NCBI GenBank assembly: GCA_052390035.1
Contig: JBQTHI010000092.1
Coordinates: forward strand, 1-38,263
Direction of reading: 5' to 3'
Source: JBQTHI01 sp052390035
Lineage (GTDB): Bacteria; Actinomycetota; Acidimicrobiia; Spongiisociales; ZC4RG35
DNA length: 38,263 nucleotides
A program made the translations under genes and the position numbers. The notes under the pieces are model-generated. The model was not told the DNA's origin and did not search any database. It saw nothing but the letters and a program-made list of their open reading frames with translations. How positions within the stretch are numbered: position 1 is the first letter of the stretch; each line of letters opens with the position of its first letter. This document shows positions 23,696-31,649 of the stretch, in pieces.

Positions 23696-24568
23696 ATGGG
23701 GACGATCGAGCTTCCGTCCAAACGCTTCCAGGAGGTCTTCGGTAAGAAGATGGCTTATGTCGAGGTGGGCGAGGGTGATCCGATCGTCTTCCTCCACGGC
23801 AACCCGACCTCGTCGTTTCTGTGGCGGAAGGTGATCCCATCCCTGGCGGGACTCGGTCGCTGTTTGGCGCCCGATCTCATCGGCATGGGCGACAGCGACA
23901 AGCTCGACGACAGCGGGCCGGACCGCTACACCTTTGTGGAACATCGCACCTACCTCGAAGAGCTGCTCGAACGGCTTGGGGTGCGAGACCGGATGGCCTT
24001 GATAGTCCACGACTGGGGTTCGGCACTGGGGTTCGACTGGGCGTTCCGACATCAAGCCGCCGTGAAGGGGATCGCCTACATGGAGGCGCTGATCGGCCCG
24101 GTGACATGGGACCAGTGGCCGGAGCAGGCTCGTAGGATTTTTCAAGGCTTCCGCTCCGAGTCCGGGGAGTCGATGATCCTCGAGAAGAACTTCTTCGTCG
24201 AACGAGTGCTCCCCGCCTCAGTGCTCGAGCCCCTGCCTCCCAACGTAATGGAGGAGTACCGGCGGCCATTCAACGAGCCCGGAGAAGCGAGGCGCCCGAC
24301 CCTGACCTGGCCCCGGCAGCTTCCGATCGACGGTGAACCGGGCGACGTCCACCTGATCGCCACCGATTACCACCGCTGGCTGAGATCCAGTCCCGTCCCC
24401 AAGCTGTACATCCACGCCGAGCCCGGTTTCTTCAGCCCCGGCAACTCGGCCGCAACCAAGGATTGGCCCAATCAGAGAACCGTGACGGTCCGCGGACACC
24501 ATTTTCTTCAGGAAGACTCGGGCGAGGAGATCGGCGCAGCCATCGCCGCCTGGTACCGCCGGTTGTGA
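23696..24568 (+). CDS. dhaA: Haloalkane dehalogenase (HLD-II type)
   Basis: The product is 290 residues, normal length. The catalytic pentad of the HLD-II subfamily can be read directly: Asp106 nucleophile and Trp107 (IVHDWGSALG), Asn36 (FLHGNPTSSFLWR), Glu130 as catalytic acid (AYMEALIGP) and His269 (GHHFLQED). The residue numbers match those known for rhodococcal DhaA closely. The enzyme hydrolyses carbon-halogen bonds of haloalkanes to alcohol and halide in the cytoplasm. It is 82 nt downstream of the MttB-like gene, separated by the hairpin element, so it may be independent. Its natural substrate is unknown; methyl halides or halogenated amines would be speculative. Confidence 0.93.
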   Translation: MGTIELPSKRFQEVFGKKMAYVEVGEGDPIVFLHGNPTSSFLWRKVIPSLAGLGRCLAPDLIGMGDSDKLDDSGPDRYTFVEHRTYLEELLERLGVRDRMALIVHDWGSALGFDWAFRHQAAVKGIAYMEALIGPVTWDQWPEQARRIFQGFRSESGESMILEKNFFVERVLPASVLEPLPPNVMEEYRRPFNEPGEARRPTLTWPRQLPIDGEPGDVHLIATDYHRWLRSSPVPKLYIHAEPGFFSPGNSAATKDWPNQRTVTVRGHHFLQEDSGEEIGAAIAAWYRRL

Positions 24569-24598
24569 GAGGTCCGGTGAAGGACCCCGGGTAAGCCG

Positions 24599-24627
24599 TT
24601 GACCGCAACCGATGCGTGGGTGATAGG
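24599..24627 (+). promoter_or_regulatory. Putative sigma-70-type promoter for the Calx-beta gene
   Basis: TTGACC (24599-24604) and GATAGG (24622-24627) are separated by 17 nt. Downstream, AAAGGAG precedes the ATG at 24687, giving a leader of about 50 nt. The match is judged by eye only. Confidence 0.45.
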
Positions 24628-24686
24628 GTTCGGTCTGGAGAGTGAGGATTGGCTCGTCGTTCGGGCCCCCGTCGAAAGGAGTCTTA

Positions 24687-26018
24687 ATGAAGGACTCACG
24701 TGTTCGTTACGGAATTTTTGCCACCGTCATCACCGGGCTCGCCGTATTGCTTTTGGCACCGGCGGCGATCTCGAAGGTGGCGCCGCCAGCACCTCTGAAA
24801 CCGGCAGCCACCGTGACACAGATCGGTTCGGCCGCCGCCAACACAGCCCTCCGGCTCCCGGTGCTCGCCCAGATCGTATCCCCAACCGTGACGGTCACCG
24901 CAACCGATCCCAATGCGGCCGAGGCCGGATCCAATACCGGCACCTTCACCGTCTCCCGCACCACTACGACCGGAGCCCTAACCGTCAACCTCACGCTGAC
25001 AGGCACGGCGGTCAACGGCACCGACTACACCCTGCTCGCCACGTCCGTAGTTATTGCCGACACCCAGGCCTCGGCCACGGTGACGGTAACCCCGACGAAT
25101 GACTCCCTCCCCGAAGACGATGAGACGGTGATCCTCACCGTGGTCGCCGGAACTGGCTACACCATCGGGTCCCCGGCCAACGCCACCGTCACCATCGATG
25201 ACAACGACCCTCCGGTGGTGAGCGTGGCGGCTTCGGATTCGGCAGCTTCAGAAACCGGACCGGACACAGGGATGTTCACCGTCTCGCGAACCGGATCGAC
25301 CACCTTTGCTCTCACCGTCCACTACACCTTGGGCGGTTCGGCGGGCAACGGCACCGATTACGCCGGGTTGGGAACCTCGGTGGTAATCGCCGCCGGGCAG
25401 CCATCGGCCTCGATTGTGGTGACACCAATCAATGACGTCATCGCTGAGGCAGCCGAGACAGTGGTGCTCAACCTCGCTGCCAACCCCTCTTATGCGGTCG
25501 GTTCGCCATCGTCGGCGACGGTGAACATTGCCGACAACGACCTCCCCGTGGTCACCGTCAACGCGTCAGATGACTCAGCCTCGGAGTCGGGACCGAGTAC
25601 CGGCACCTTCACCTTCAGCCGAACTGGAGATCTGAGCGGCGCCCTGACCGTCAATTACTCCATCGGTGGATCGGCCACCAACGGCAGCGACTATGCCGCC
25701 CTGCTCGGAACTGTGGTCATACCTGCCAGCGCCTCCACCGCCACGGTGGTCGTCACGCCGGTCGATGACGCCCTGGTCGAGGGACAGGAGACCGTGATCC
25801 TGACGGTGGCCGCGGGAACCGGATACAGCATCGGCTCCCCCAACAGCGACGACGTCAAGATCGCCGACAACGACGGGCCCACACCCGTCCCAGGGACCAT
25901 GCCGACTACCAAGGACCAGTGCAAGAAGGGCGGCTGGCAGACCTTTGGTGTGTTCAAGAACCAGGGTGACTGTGTCAGCTGGATCGCCACCGGTGGGAAG
26001 AATCCACCAGCGGGTTGA
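24687..26018 (+). CDS. Secreted Calx-beta repeat protein
   Basis: The product is 443 residues from ATG 24687, chosen because AAAGGAG lies 6 nt upstream; an in-frame ATG at 24642 lacks one. A signal peptide (MKDSRVRYG followed by a long hydrophobic stretch ending near AAISK) indicates export. Three Calx-beta-type repeats of about 105-115 residues follow, each with FTVSRT or FTFSRTG, GxDY and a closing IxDND. Such Ca2+-binding beta domains occur in adhesins and surface proteins. The last 45 residues contain TKDQCKKGGWQTFGVFKNQG and DCVSWIATGGKN with two cysteines, a tail I have seen at the C-terminus of other secreted actinobacterial proteins. No sortase motif or membrane anchor is present. Confidence 0.88.
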   Translation: MKDSRVRYGIFATVITGLAVLLLAPAAISKVAPPAPLKPAATVTQIGSAAANTALRLPVLAQIVSPTVTVTATDPNAAEAGSNTGTFTVSRTTTTGALTVNLTLTGTAVNGTDYTLLATSVVIADTQASATVTVTPTNDSLPEDDETVILTVVAGTGYTIGSPANATVTIDDNDPPVVSVAASDSAASETGPDTGMFTVSRTGSTTFALTVHYTLGGSAGNGTDYAGLGTSVVIAAGQPSASIVVTPINDVIAEAAETVVLNLAANPSYAVGSPSSATVNIADNDLPVVTVNASDDSASESGPSTGTFTFSRTGDLSGALTVNYSIGGSATNGSDYAALLGTVVIPASASTATVVVTPVDDALVEGQETVILTVAAGTGYSIGSPNSDDVKIADNDGPTPVPGTMPTTKDQCKKGGWQTFGVFKNQGDCVSWIATGGKNPPAG

Positions 26019-26021
26019 TCG

Positions 26022-26867
26022 TTACGAAATCTGGCGCATCTCGGCGCCGAACAGGTAGGCGTGGGAAAGCGCGGCCACGAGGAATAGGAAGATGATCGCA
26101 CCTGCGGAGAGAGCGCCGGCGGTCAACTGCTCCCGGCTCGACACATACCAACCCAGCCCAAGGCCCCCGGCGACCAGCATCAGTGCGGTGATTGTCCCGC
26201 CCCACCAGGCTGCCCGCCAGGGAATCCGGCGAACGGTGAACCATTGGAATTGCAAGGCGAACAGGCTGGCCAGCGCGACCACAGAGACGATCGGGATGAG
26301 GGGCTGAATCGCGCCGTCGAGCCAGGGAACCCGATCAGCCAAGAAGCGCTCGGCGCCGACCGTGACGAGGTTGACACCTAGGACCGCCATCAAAAGCAAT
26401 CCAAGGGCGAAGGTGGCCATGAAACCGGTGAGTCGGTCCCAGGCGAAGCCGAGCACTCCTGAGCGAAGATCGCCGGAGGTCGAGAAGATGTCGTTGAGCG
26501 ACTGCCGTATCTCGACGAATAGCCCCGACCCTGCCCACACGAGCACCGCCAGGCCGGCCAAACCGCTGCCGGTGGCGGCACCGGCTGTGGCCGAGAGGGC
26601 CCGGTCGATCACCTGCCCCACCGACCAGCCGAAGGCTTCGGTGGCCCGATCAACCAGGGCGGCGGCGACCTCGTCGCGGCGGAACACGAATCCCGCCACC
26701 GAGGCGGCCAGGAGCAGCAACGGGGACAGCGAGAACAGGCTGCGGTAGGCGATCGCCAGCGCCATCCTTCCCGCCTTGTCCTCCCCGTAGGAGCGGACCG
26801 CCTCCCGAACCACGCCGACGGGGTAGCGCCACGACCGTCGCCCTTGAGCCTTGGGCGCGTCGCTCAC
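26022..26867 (-). CDS. YihY/BrkB-family membrane protein
   Basis: The product is 281 residues from GTG 26867. It has about six hydrophobic segments and the family hallmarks AIAYRSLFSLSPLLLLAASV near the N-terminus, LAVLVWAGSGLFVEIRQSLN in the middle and HAYLFGAEM at the C-terminus. The family was once annotated as ribonuclease BN, but that function belongs to another protein; the true role is unknown. It begins 12 nt after the helicase stop on the same strand, so the two are probably co-transcribed. Confidence 0.88.
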   Translation of the reverse strand: MSDAPKAQGRRSWRYPVGVVREAVRSYGEDKAGRMALAIAYRSLFSLSPLLLLAASVAGFVFRRDEVAAALVDRATEAFGWSVGQVIDRALSATAGAATGSGLAGLAVLVWAGSGLFVEIRQSLNDIFSTSGDLRSGVLGFAWDRLTGFMATFALGLLLMAVLGVNLVTVGAERFLADRVPWLDGAIQPLIPIVSVVALASLFALQFQWFTVRRIPWRAAWWGGTITALMLVAGGLGLGWYVSSREQLTAGALSAGAIIFLFLVAALSHAYLFGAEMRQIS

Positions 26868-26879
26868 CGAGCCAGTCTC

Positions 26880-28118
26880 CTATAGGAGGCGCTGACGTCG
26901 GCGGCTGCGAGCGGCTGAGCGCCGGATCGGGGCCAGTACACCGGGATCCCAGCCGCCGAGGTCGTCGAGGCGGGGATCGTTGGAGTACATCTTGACCACC
27001 GGTACCAAAAGCCCCGCCTCTTTCATGATCCACCCGGCGGTTTCCAGCTGTTCGTTGACGACCAGCGTCACCACCAGGCCCTCCTCGCCGGCGCGAGCCG
27101 TTCGACCCGAGCGGTGCAGGTAGGTGGTGGAGTCTTCGGGTAGGTCATAGTGAACGACGACATCGACCCCTTCGATGTCGAGCCCGCGGGCGGCAACATT
27201 GGTGGCGACCAACACCCCCACCCTTCCCCTACGGAACTGACGTAGGGTTTGTTCCCGGCTGGGTTGTGGCATGTCACCGTGGATGGCGCTGGCTTTCACC
27301 CCCAACGCCTTGAGCTCCCCTGCGACCCGGTCGCAGTTTCGCTTCGTGCGAACAAACACCAGGGTGCGTTGGGTACCGCTCGCAATCCGAGCGGTGACCC
27401 TGGCCTTGTCGGTCGACTGCACTTCGAGGAACCGATGTTCCGAGGTCTCGACGGTCACCGTGCTCGATTGGACGTTGTGGAACACCGGATCCTTCATGTA
27501 GTTGCGGACGAGCACCTGGACCCGATGGTCGAGGGTGGCGGAAAACAACATCGTCTGATGTCTGGCAGTTACCCGCCGCATGATCGATTGGACCTGGGGA
27601 AGGAAACCGAGGTCGGCCATCTCATCCGCCTCGTCGATCACTACCACTTCCAAACGATCGAGCTGCACCTGACCTCGATCGAGCAAGTCGATCAGGCGAG
27701 CCGGAGTGGCGACAATCACCTCCACCCCCGCCCCCAGAGCCTTGATCTGATCCCTGAGCGAGGCGACACCGTAAACCGCCAAGACCCGTTGGGAACGTAC
27801 CGCCGCCAGCGGGGCCAGGATGGCGGCTACCTGTGCGGCCAGTTCGCGGGTGGGAACGATCACCATGGCGCTCGGACGTGAGGGCAGCGCTCGGGAGATC
27901 CGCTCGATGGTTGGCAAGCCGAAAGCGAGGGTCTTGCCCGACCCAGTTTGGGCGCGCCCACAAACATCGAGTCCGGCCAGGGCGTCGGGTATGGTCAAGG
28001 CCTGGATGGGAAAGGGTTCAACGATCCCGTCACCCGCCAAGACATCGTTGAGGTCCGGAGAGATACCAAGGTCGAGAAAGAGGGGGGCAGGTTCAATTGT
28101 CTCGGTGGCGAGAACCAC
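26880..28118 (-). CDS. DEAD-box RNA helicase
   Basis: The product is about 412 residues from GTG 28118, which I chose because AGGAG precedes it by 4 nt. ATG 28151 lacks a ribosome binding site, and a frame to 28340 would overlap the GNAT gene. Motifs in order are the Q motif (FPIQALTIPDAL near 36-47), motif I AQTGSGKT (56-63), PTREL (89-93), DEAD (162-165), SAT (193-195), RGLDIEGVD, and HRSGRTAR in motif VI. The C-terminal tail is short and basic (RRSAARSRRRQRLL) and probably contacts RNA. Such helicases act in ribosome assembly or mRNA turnover. It is upstream of the YihY-like gene. Confidence 0.92.
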   Translation of the reverse strand: MVLATETIEPAPLFLDLGISPDLNDVLAGDGIVEPFPIQALTIPDALAGLDVCGRAQTGSGKTLAFGLPTIERISRALPSRPSAMVIVPTRELAAQVAAILAPLAAVRSQRVLAVYGVASLRDQIKALGAGVEVIVATPARLIDLLDRGQVQLDRLEVVVIDEADEMADLGFLPQVQSIMRRVTARHQTMLFSATLDHRVQVLVRNYMKDPVFHNVQSSTVTVETSEHRFLEVQSTDKARVTARIASGTQRTLVFVRTKRNCDRVAGELKALGVKASAIHGDMPQPSREQTLRQFRRGRVGVLVATNVAARGLDIEGVDVVVHYDLPEDSTTYLHRSGRTARAGEEGLVVTLVVNEQLETAGWIMKEAGLLVPVVKMYSNDPRLDDLGGWDPGVLAPIRRSAARSRRRQRLL

Positions 28119-28212
28119 GTTTCTCCTGGCGTCGGAAGCGGCTCGATCCATCAAGGAGAGCCAGCCCGGATCCGGGCTTGGACCACAGGATAACCCAAGA
28201 TGGACAGTACGC

Positions 28213-28638
28213 CTATCCGGCCCGGCGAGGCCTGCCAGGGATGATCCAGCACGAACCGTGTTGTTGCATGCCGATATGCGGGTAATAGGTGGCGGCGGCC
28301 GGGGCAGCCAGCAGGATGAGGGTGGTGTCAAGGCCAGCATGACGGTGCGTGCGATCGATCAGTTCCCGACCGATGCCCCGGCCCTGTAGCCGGCGAGCCA
28401 CCGCCAGATCGGAGAGGTAAGTGCGGTAGGCGAAATCGGTCAGGGCCCGGCTGACCCCGACCAGTTCATCGTCTACCCGGGCGGTGAGGGTTACGTCGGC
28501 GTTGGCCAACATCGCATCGATCACGGTGGGATGCCCAACCGGTCGTCGTTCGGCCAGCCCCGAAGCCTCGAGCACTCCGACGAACTCGGCTGCGGCCAGA
28601 TCAGGTTCGATTGCATAAGAGATTTCCACTTTCCTCAT
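28213..28638 (-). CDS. GNAT-family N-acetyltransferase
   Basis: The product is 141 residues; a GTG nine bases inside the ATG is an alternative start. The acetyl-CoA-binding motif A is LSDLAVARRLQGRGIGRELI (about 76-95) with the Q/RxxGxG/A pattern RLQGRGIG. TYYPHIGMQQHGSCWII is the usual C-terminal beta strand and loop. The substrate is unknown. It lies between the cimA attenuator and the helicase, transcribed leftward; its 94-nt spacer to the helicase shows no clear terminator. Confidence 0.85.
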   Translation of the reverse strand: MRKVEISYAIEPDLAAAEFVGVLEASGLAERRPVGHPTVIDAMLANADVTLTARVDDELVGVSRALTDFAYRTYLSDLAVARRLQGRGIGRELIDRTHRHAGLDTTLILLAAPAAATYYPHIGMQQHGSCWIIPGRPRRAG

Positions 28639-28664
28639 AGGCTAGGTCTCAGCTAGGGACGTGA

Positions 28665-28693
28665 TTGACGGGTCTGGATGGGCGGGCCATACT
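28665..28693 (+). promoter_or_regulatory. Promoter of the cimA leader
   Basis: TTGACG (28665-28670) and CATACT (28688-28693) are separated by exactly 17 nt. Predicted transcription start is near 28700, only a few bases before the leader-peptide ATG at 28703. That gives a nearly leaderless leader peptide, as known for actinobacterial amino-acid attenuators. Confidence 0.7.
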
Positions 28694-28702
28694 GCACACA
28701 GC

Positions 28703-28738
28703 ATGACCCACCGCCTCTTCATCATCATTAGCCCTTAG
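28703..28738 (+). CDS. Isoleucine-rich leader peptide of the cimA attenuator
   Basis: The 11-residue reading frame MTHRLFIIISP ends in TAG and has three consecutive Ile codons (ATC ATC ATT) near its end. It lies just after a good promoter and before a small hairpin and an intrinsic terminator. Citramalate synthase leads to isoleucine, so ribosome stalling at the Ile codons when Ile-tRNA is short would favour read-through. The peptide is too short for similarity tests; the call rests on codon content and layout. Confidence 0.75.
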   Translation: MTHRLFIIISP

Positions 28739-28740
28739 GC

Positions 28741-28761
28741 ATACGCCCTCCAACGGCGTGT
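28741..28761 (+). promoter_or_regulatory. Hairpin between leader peptide and terminator
   Basis: ATACGCC (28741-28747) can pair with GGCGTGT (28755-28761) around a 7-nt loop, including one G-T pair. A ribosome stalled on the Ile codons would reach this stem, freeing GGCG to compete for CGCC in the 5' arm of the terminator. The exact antiterminator pairing is inferred. Confidence 0.5.
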
Positions 28762-28768
28762 GTCCTAG

Positions 28769-28794
28769 ACCCTTCGCCAGCCGAAGGGTTTTTT
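28769..28794 (+). terminator. Intrinsic terminator of the cimA attenuator
   Basis: ACCCTTCG (28769-28776) pairs with CGAAGGGT (28782-28789) around CCAGC, followed directly by a run of six T (28789-28794). This is a textbook intrinsic terminator, located about 50 nt before the cimA start, so it must be regulated or leaky. Confidence 0.85.
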
Positions 28795-28841
28795 GTTGGC
28801 CACAGGTCTTTGGTTGGCCAGGATCACCAATAGAGGAAACA

Positions 28842-30416
28842 ATGAGCCGCCTCGAAATCTACGACACGACTCTCCGTGACGGATCCCAGCAGGAGGGGAT
28901 CTCCCTCACGGTCGGCGACAAACTGCGCATCGCCGGGCTGCTCGATCAGCTCGGGGTGGCGTATATCGAAGGTGGCTGGCCCGGGGCGTTGCCCAAGGAC
29001 GACGAGTTCTTTGCCAGGGCCAGGAAAGAAATCGACCTCAAGAACTCCCAACTGGTGGCGTTTGGCGCCACTCGCCGGCCCTCAGCCCGGGCGGGCGCCG
29101 ACCCTCAGCTCGAAGCTTTGTTGGCCGCCGAAACCGAGACGATCTGCATCGTCGGAAAAGCCTGGGATTATCACGTCAGGGAGGCGCTCCGCACAGACCT
29201 CGACGAAGGAGTGCGGATGGTCGCCGAGTCGGTGGCCCACCTTCGAGATCACGATCGGAGGGTCTTCTTTGACGCCGAACACTTCTTCGACGGGTTTGCC
29301 GCCAATCCGGAATTCGCCCTGGGCGTGTTGAACGCCGCCGTCGAGGCGGGAGCGGAACGGTTGGTGTTATGCGACACCAATGGCGGCACCCTTCCCCATC
29401 AAATCGTCGCCACCATCGACCGGGTGCGGGCCGCGTTTGCCGACGCCGCCCTCGGCGTTCACTTCCACAATGACGCCGGTTGTGCGGTGGCCTCGTCGCT
29501 TGCCGCGGTTCAGGCTGGGGTGCACCAGGTCCAAGGGTGCGTAAACGGTTACGGGGAAAGAACCGGCAACGCCGACCTCTGCTCAATCATCCCCGACTTG
29601 GAACTGAAGATGGGCATTGCCGTCCTCGGAGCCGAGCGGTTGGCTGACCTGGCACCGATCTCACATCACATCGCCGAGATCGTGAATATCTCCCTCGACC
29701 CCCACCGGCCCTACGTCGGGTCTTCCGCCTTCACCCACAAGGCGGGCCTCCATACCTCAGCCCTGGCCCGTCAGCCCGACGCCTACGAGCACACCCGACC
29801 CAGTTTGGTCGGCAACACCACCCGAATGGTCGTCTCCGAACAGGCGGGGCGGGCGGCAGTGGTACAAAGGGCTGGCGAGCTGGGGTTGGCGATCAACGAC
29901 ACCGACGCCCGGCGAGTCCTGGAACGGGTCAAGGAGCTCGAACACGGCGGTTACCAATTCGAGGCGGCCGACGGCTCGTTTGAGCTGCTGGTCAGGAGGA
30001 TGCTCGGTTGGGAACAGCCCTACTTCGCGCTCGAATCATTCCGGACCTTCGTCGAACGCCGAGCCGATGAGGAGGTGGTCGCCGAAGCTACCGTCAATAT
30101 CAGAATCGACGGTGAACGGGTGGTTACCACCGGGGAGGGGAACGGACCGGTCAACGCCCTCGACCAGGCGCTGCGGGCCGCGTTGCGGAACACCTACCCC
30201 GAGATCGACCACTTGCGGCTTACCGACTACCGGGTGCGAGTTCTCGACTCCTCCGACGGAACGGGGGCGCGGGTCCGGGTGCTGCTCGAAACCTCCGATT
30301 CGGAAACCTCCTGGTCGACGATCGGCGTGCACGACAATGTCATCGAGGCCTCGTGGGAGGCCCTGGTCGATGGAATCATCATCGGGCTGACCAGGCTGCG
30401 GTCTCGCCTCCCCTGA
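28842..30416 (+). CDS. cimA: Citramalate synthase
   Basis: The product is 524 residues from ATG 28842, preceded by GAGGAAAC; a longer frame from 28758 runs through the attenuator. CimA condenses pyruvate and acetyl-CoA to citramalate, the first step of the threonine-independent route to 2-oxobutyrate and isoleucine. The HMGL-like barrel starts YDTTLRDGSQQEGI (catalytic Arg12 and metal ligand Asp13). It has the metal-binding HxH pattern in GVHFHNDAGCAVASS and the linker SAFTHKAGLHTSAL. A LeuA-type regulatory dimer domain (about 395-520) suggests feedback by isoleucine. The sequence fits CimA better than 2-isopropylmalate synthase, and the Ile leader upstream supports that reading. Confidence 0.93.
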   Translation: MSRLEIYDTTLRDGSQQEGISLTVGDKLRIAGLLDQLGVAYIEGGWPGALPKDDEFFARARKEIDLKNSQLVAFGATRRPSARAGADPQLEALLAAETETICIVGKAWDYHVREALRTDLDEGVRMVAESVAHLRDHDRRVFFDAEHFFDGFAANPEFALGVLNAAVEAGAERLVLCDTNGGTLPHQIVATIDRVRAAFADAALGVHFHNDAGCAVASSLAAVQAGVHQVQGCVNGYGERTGNADLCSIIPDLELKMGIAVLGAERLADLAPISHHIAEIVNISLDPHRPYVGSSAFTHKAGLHTSALARQPDAYEHTRPSLVGNTTRMVVSEQAGRAAVVQRAGELGLAINDTDARRVLERVKELEHGGYQFEAADGSFELLVRRMLGWEQPYFALESFRTFVERRADEEVVAEATVNIRIDGERVVTTGEGNGPVNALDQALRAALRNTYPEIDHLRLTDYRVRVLDSSDGTGARVRVLLETSDSETSWSTIGVHDNVIEASWEALVDGIIIGLTRLRSRLP

Positions 30417-30455
30417 TGCCACTTCGGACCCCCGGCTAGGCTTTCGGAAGATCCC

Positions 30456-31193
30456 GTGTCCTCCTCATTCTTCATAGCCCTCGCCGTCGGCGTCCTCGCC
30501 GGAGGCGCCCTCGCGTTCCTGATCTCAGCCCGACGGCGGGATGATGCCGATCGGCGCCTGCGCAACTTGCGCACCAGGGTCATCTCCCTCGAAATTCAAC
30601 GCGATCGTTTCGCCGAGGACCTCGAGCGGTCGCGTACCGAACTGGAAGAACGTGACCTAGAACGAAGCAATGCCCAACTGGAGAGATCTCATCTCGAGCA
30701 GTCGGACCGGGAGGTCGACCGACTCACCCGCGAGTTGGAGCGGGTGAGGTCCCAGCTGTCGGCGCGGAACGCTGGGGAAATGGCCGAGCTCGAGCGGGCC
30801 AGGGCAGAGTTGGCCGAGCGTGAACGCCGCCTCCCCAGGAAAGAGCTCTTCGTAGTCATCGATCACAACAGAGTGGGCGACCTTCGCCAGATCAAGGGCA
30901 TCGGACCGAAGCTGGCACAACGTCTCACCCAGGAAGGTGTCCAGGACCTGACCGACCTGGCCGACCTGTCCGATGATGATCTGGAGGATCTGGGCCGGAG
31001 ATTGCCCGGGGTTTCGAACAAGATCTGGGACTGGAGACAGCAGGCCGCCGAGTTAGTTGAAAAGTGGGTCGAGCCCAACGAGCTGGCGGATGATTCTGGC
31101 AGTGGCGCCCCAGAGAAGATCCCCGTCCAAGTCGAAGAACCAGATCTTTCGATCGTTCCAGACCTCGAATACCCACCCGTCCAGATGGGCTAG
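30456..31193 (+). CDS. Membrane-anchored coiled-coil protein with helix-hairpin-helix domain
   Basis: The product is 245 residues from GTG 30456. An N-terminal hydrophobic segment (about 4-23) is followed by a long Arg/Glu-rich coiled coil (about 25-128, rich in LERSRTELEERDLERS-type heptads). A helix-hairpin-helix-like domain (about 135-200) with LRQIKGIGPKLAQRL and LEDLGRRLPG follows, similar to those in ribosomal L21/NADH-subunit-E-like fusions. The last 45 residues overlap, antisense, the 3' end of the Nudix gene by 141 bp and are acidic and Pro-rich. Function is unknown. Confidence 0.78.
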   Translation: MSSSFFIALAVGVLAGGALAFLISARRRDDADRRLRNLRTRVISLEIQRDRFAEDLERSRTELEERDLERSNAQLERSHLEQSDREVDRLTRELERVRSQLSARNAGEMAELERARAELAERERRLPRKELFVVIDHNRVGDLRQIKGIGPKLAQRLTQEGVQDLTDLADLSDDDLEDLGRRLPGVSNKIWDWRQQAAELVEKWVEPNELADDSGSGAPEKIPVQVEEPDLSIVPDLEYPPVQMG

Positions 31194-31592
31194 GTCGGTC
31201 AGACGCGGCTCGTAGACCGCCGCCACCTCCCGCGGCGACGGCTTGAGGATCAACTCGCCGTGGATGCGCCCCACGACGGGCATTACCAGCAGGCTGAACT
31301 CGACCGTATGAATCGGAGGTAGGAACCCGATCACTTCTACGGCCTCTGGCTCTATACCAACTTCTTCTCGTGCTTCCCTGAGGGCGGTGTCGATTGGGCC
31401 ATCGTCGTCGGGATCCGGTCGACCCCCGGGAAGGGCGATGTGACCGGCGTGAGTCGGCATCGTCTCGGGGCGCTTGGTGAGGATCACCCGGACATCAGAG
31501 GCCGGATCCTCGAATAGTGGCACGAGGACGGCCGCAGTGTCCGACCCCCCCAACTCTGGTTGCTCTGACAACAGCTGTAGGCGGTCCCACAC
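31053..31592 (-). CDS. Nudix hydrolase, CoA-pyrophosphatase-like
   Basis: The product is 179 residues from GTG 31592. The Nudix box GGRPDPDDDGPIDTALREAR followed by EEVGIE resembles NudL/CoA diphosphatases, in which the first Glu of the classic box is often replaced. HAGHIALPGG before it and WGATARIIRQL at the C-terminus are also typical of that group. These enzymes cleave CoA to 4'-phosphopantetheine and 3',5'-ADP. The 3' end overlaps the convergent coiled-coil gene by 141 bp, yet the domain is complete through its expected last helix, so this gene is intact. Confidence 0.85.
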   Translation of the reverse strand: MWDRLQLLSEQPELGGSDTAAVLVPLFEDPASDVRVILTKRPETMPTHAGHIALPGGRPDPDDDGPIDTALREAREEVGIEPEAVEVIGFLPPIHTVEFSLLVMPVVGRIHGELILKPSPREVAAVYEPRLTDLAHLDGWVFEVWNDRKIWFFDLDGDLLWGATARIIRQLVGLDPLFN

Positions 31593-31649
31593 ACTCGGTC
31601 CTTTGGCGTCTGTCCTTCTTTCACTGGCACGTTATAGGCTCTGGCGCTG

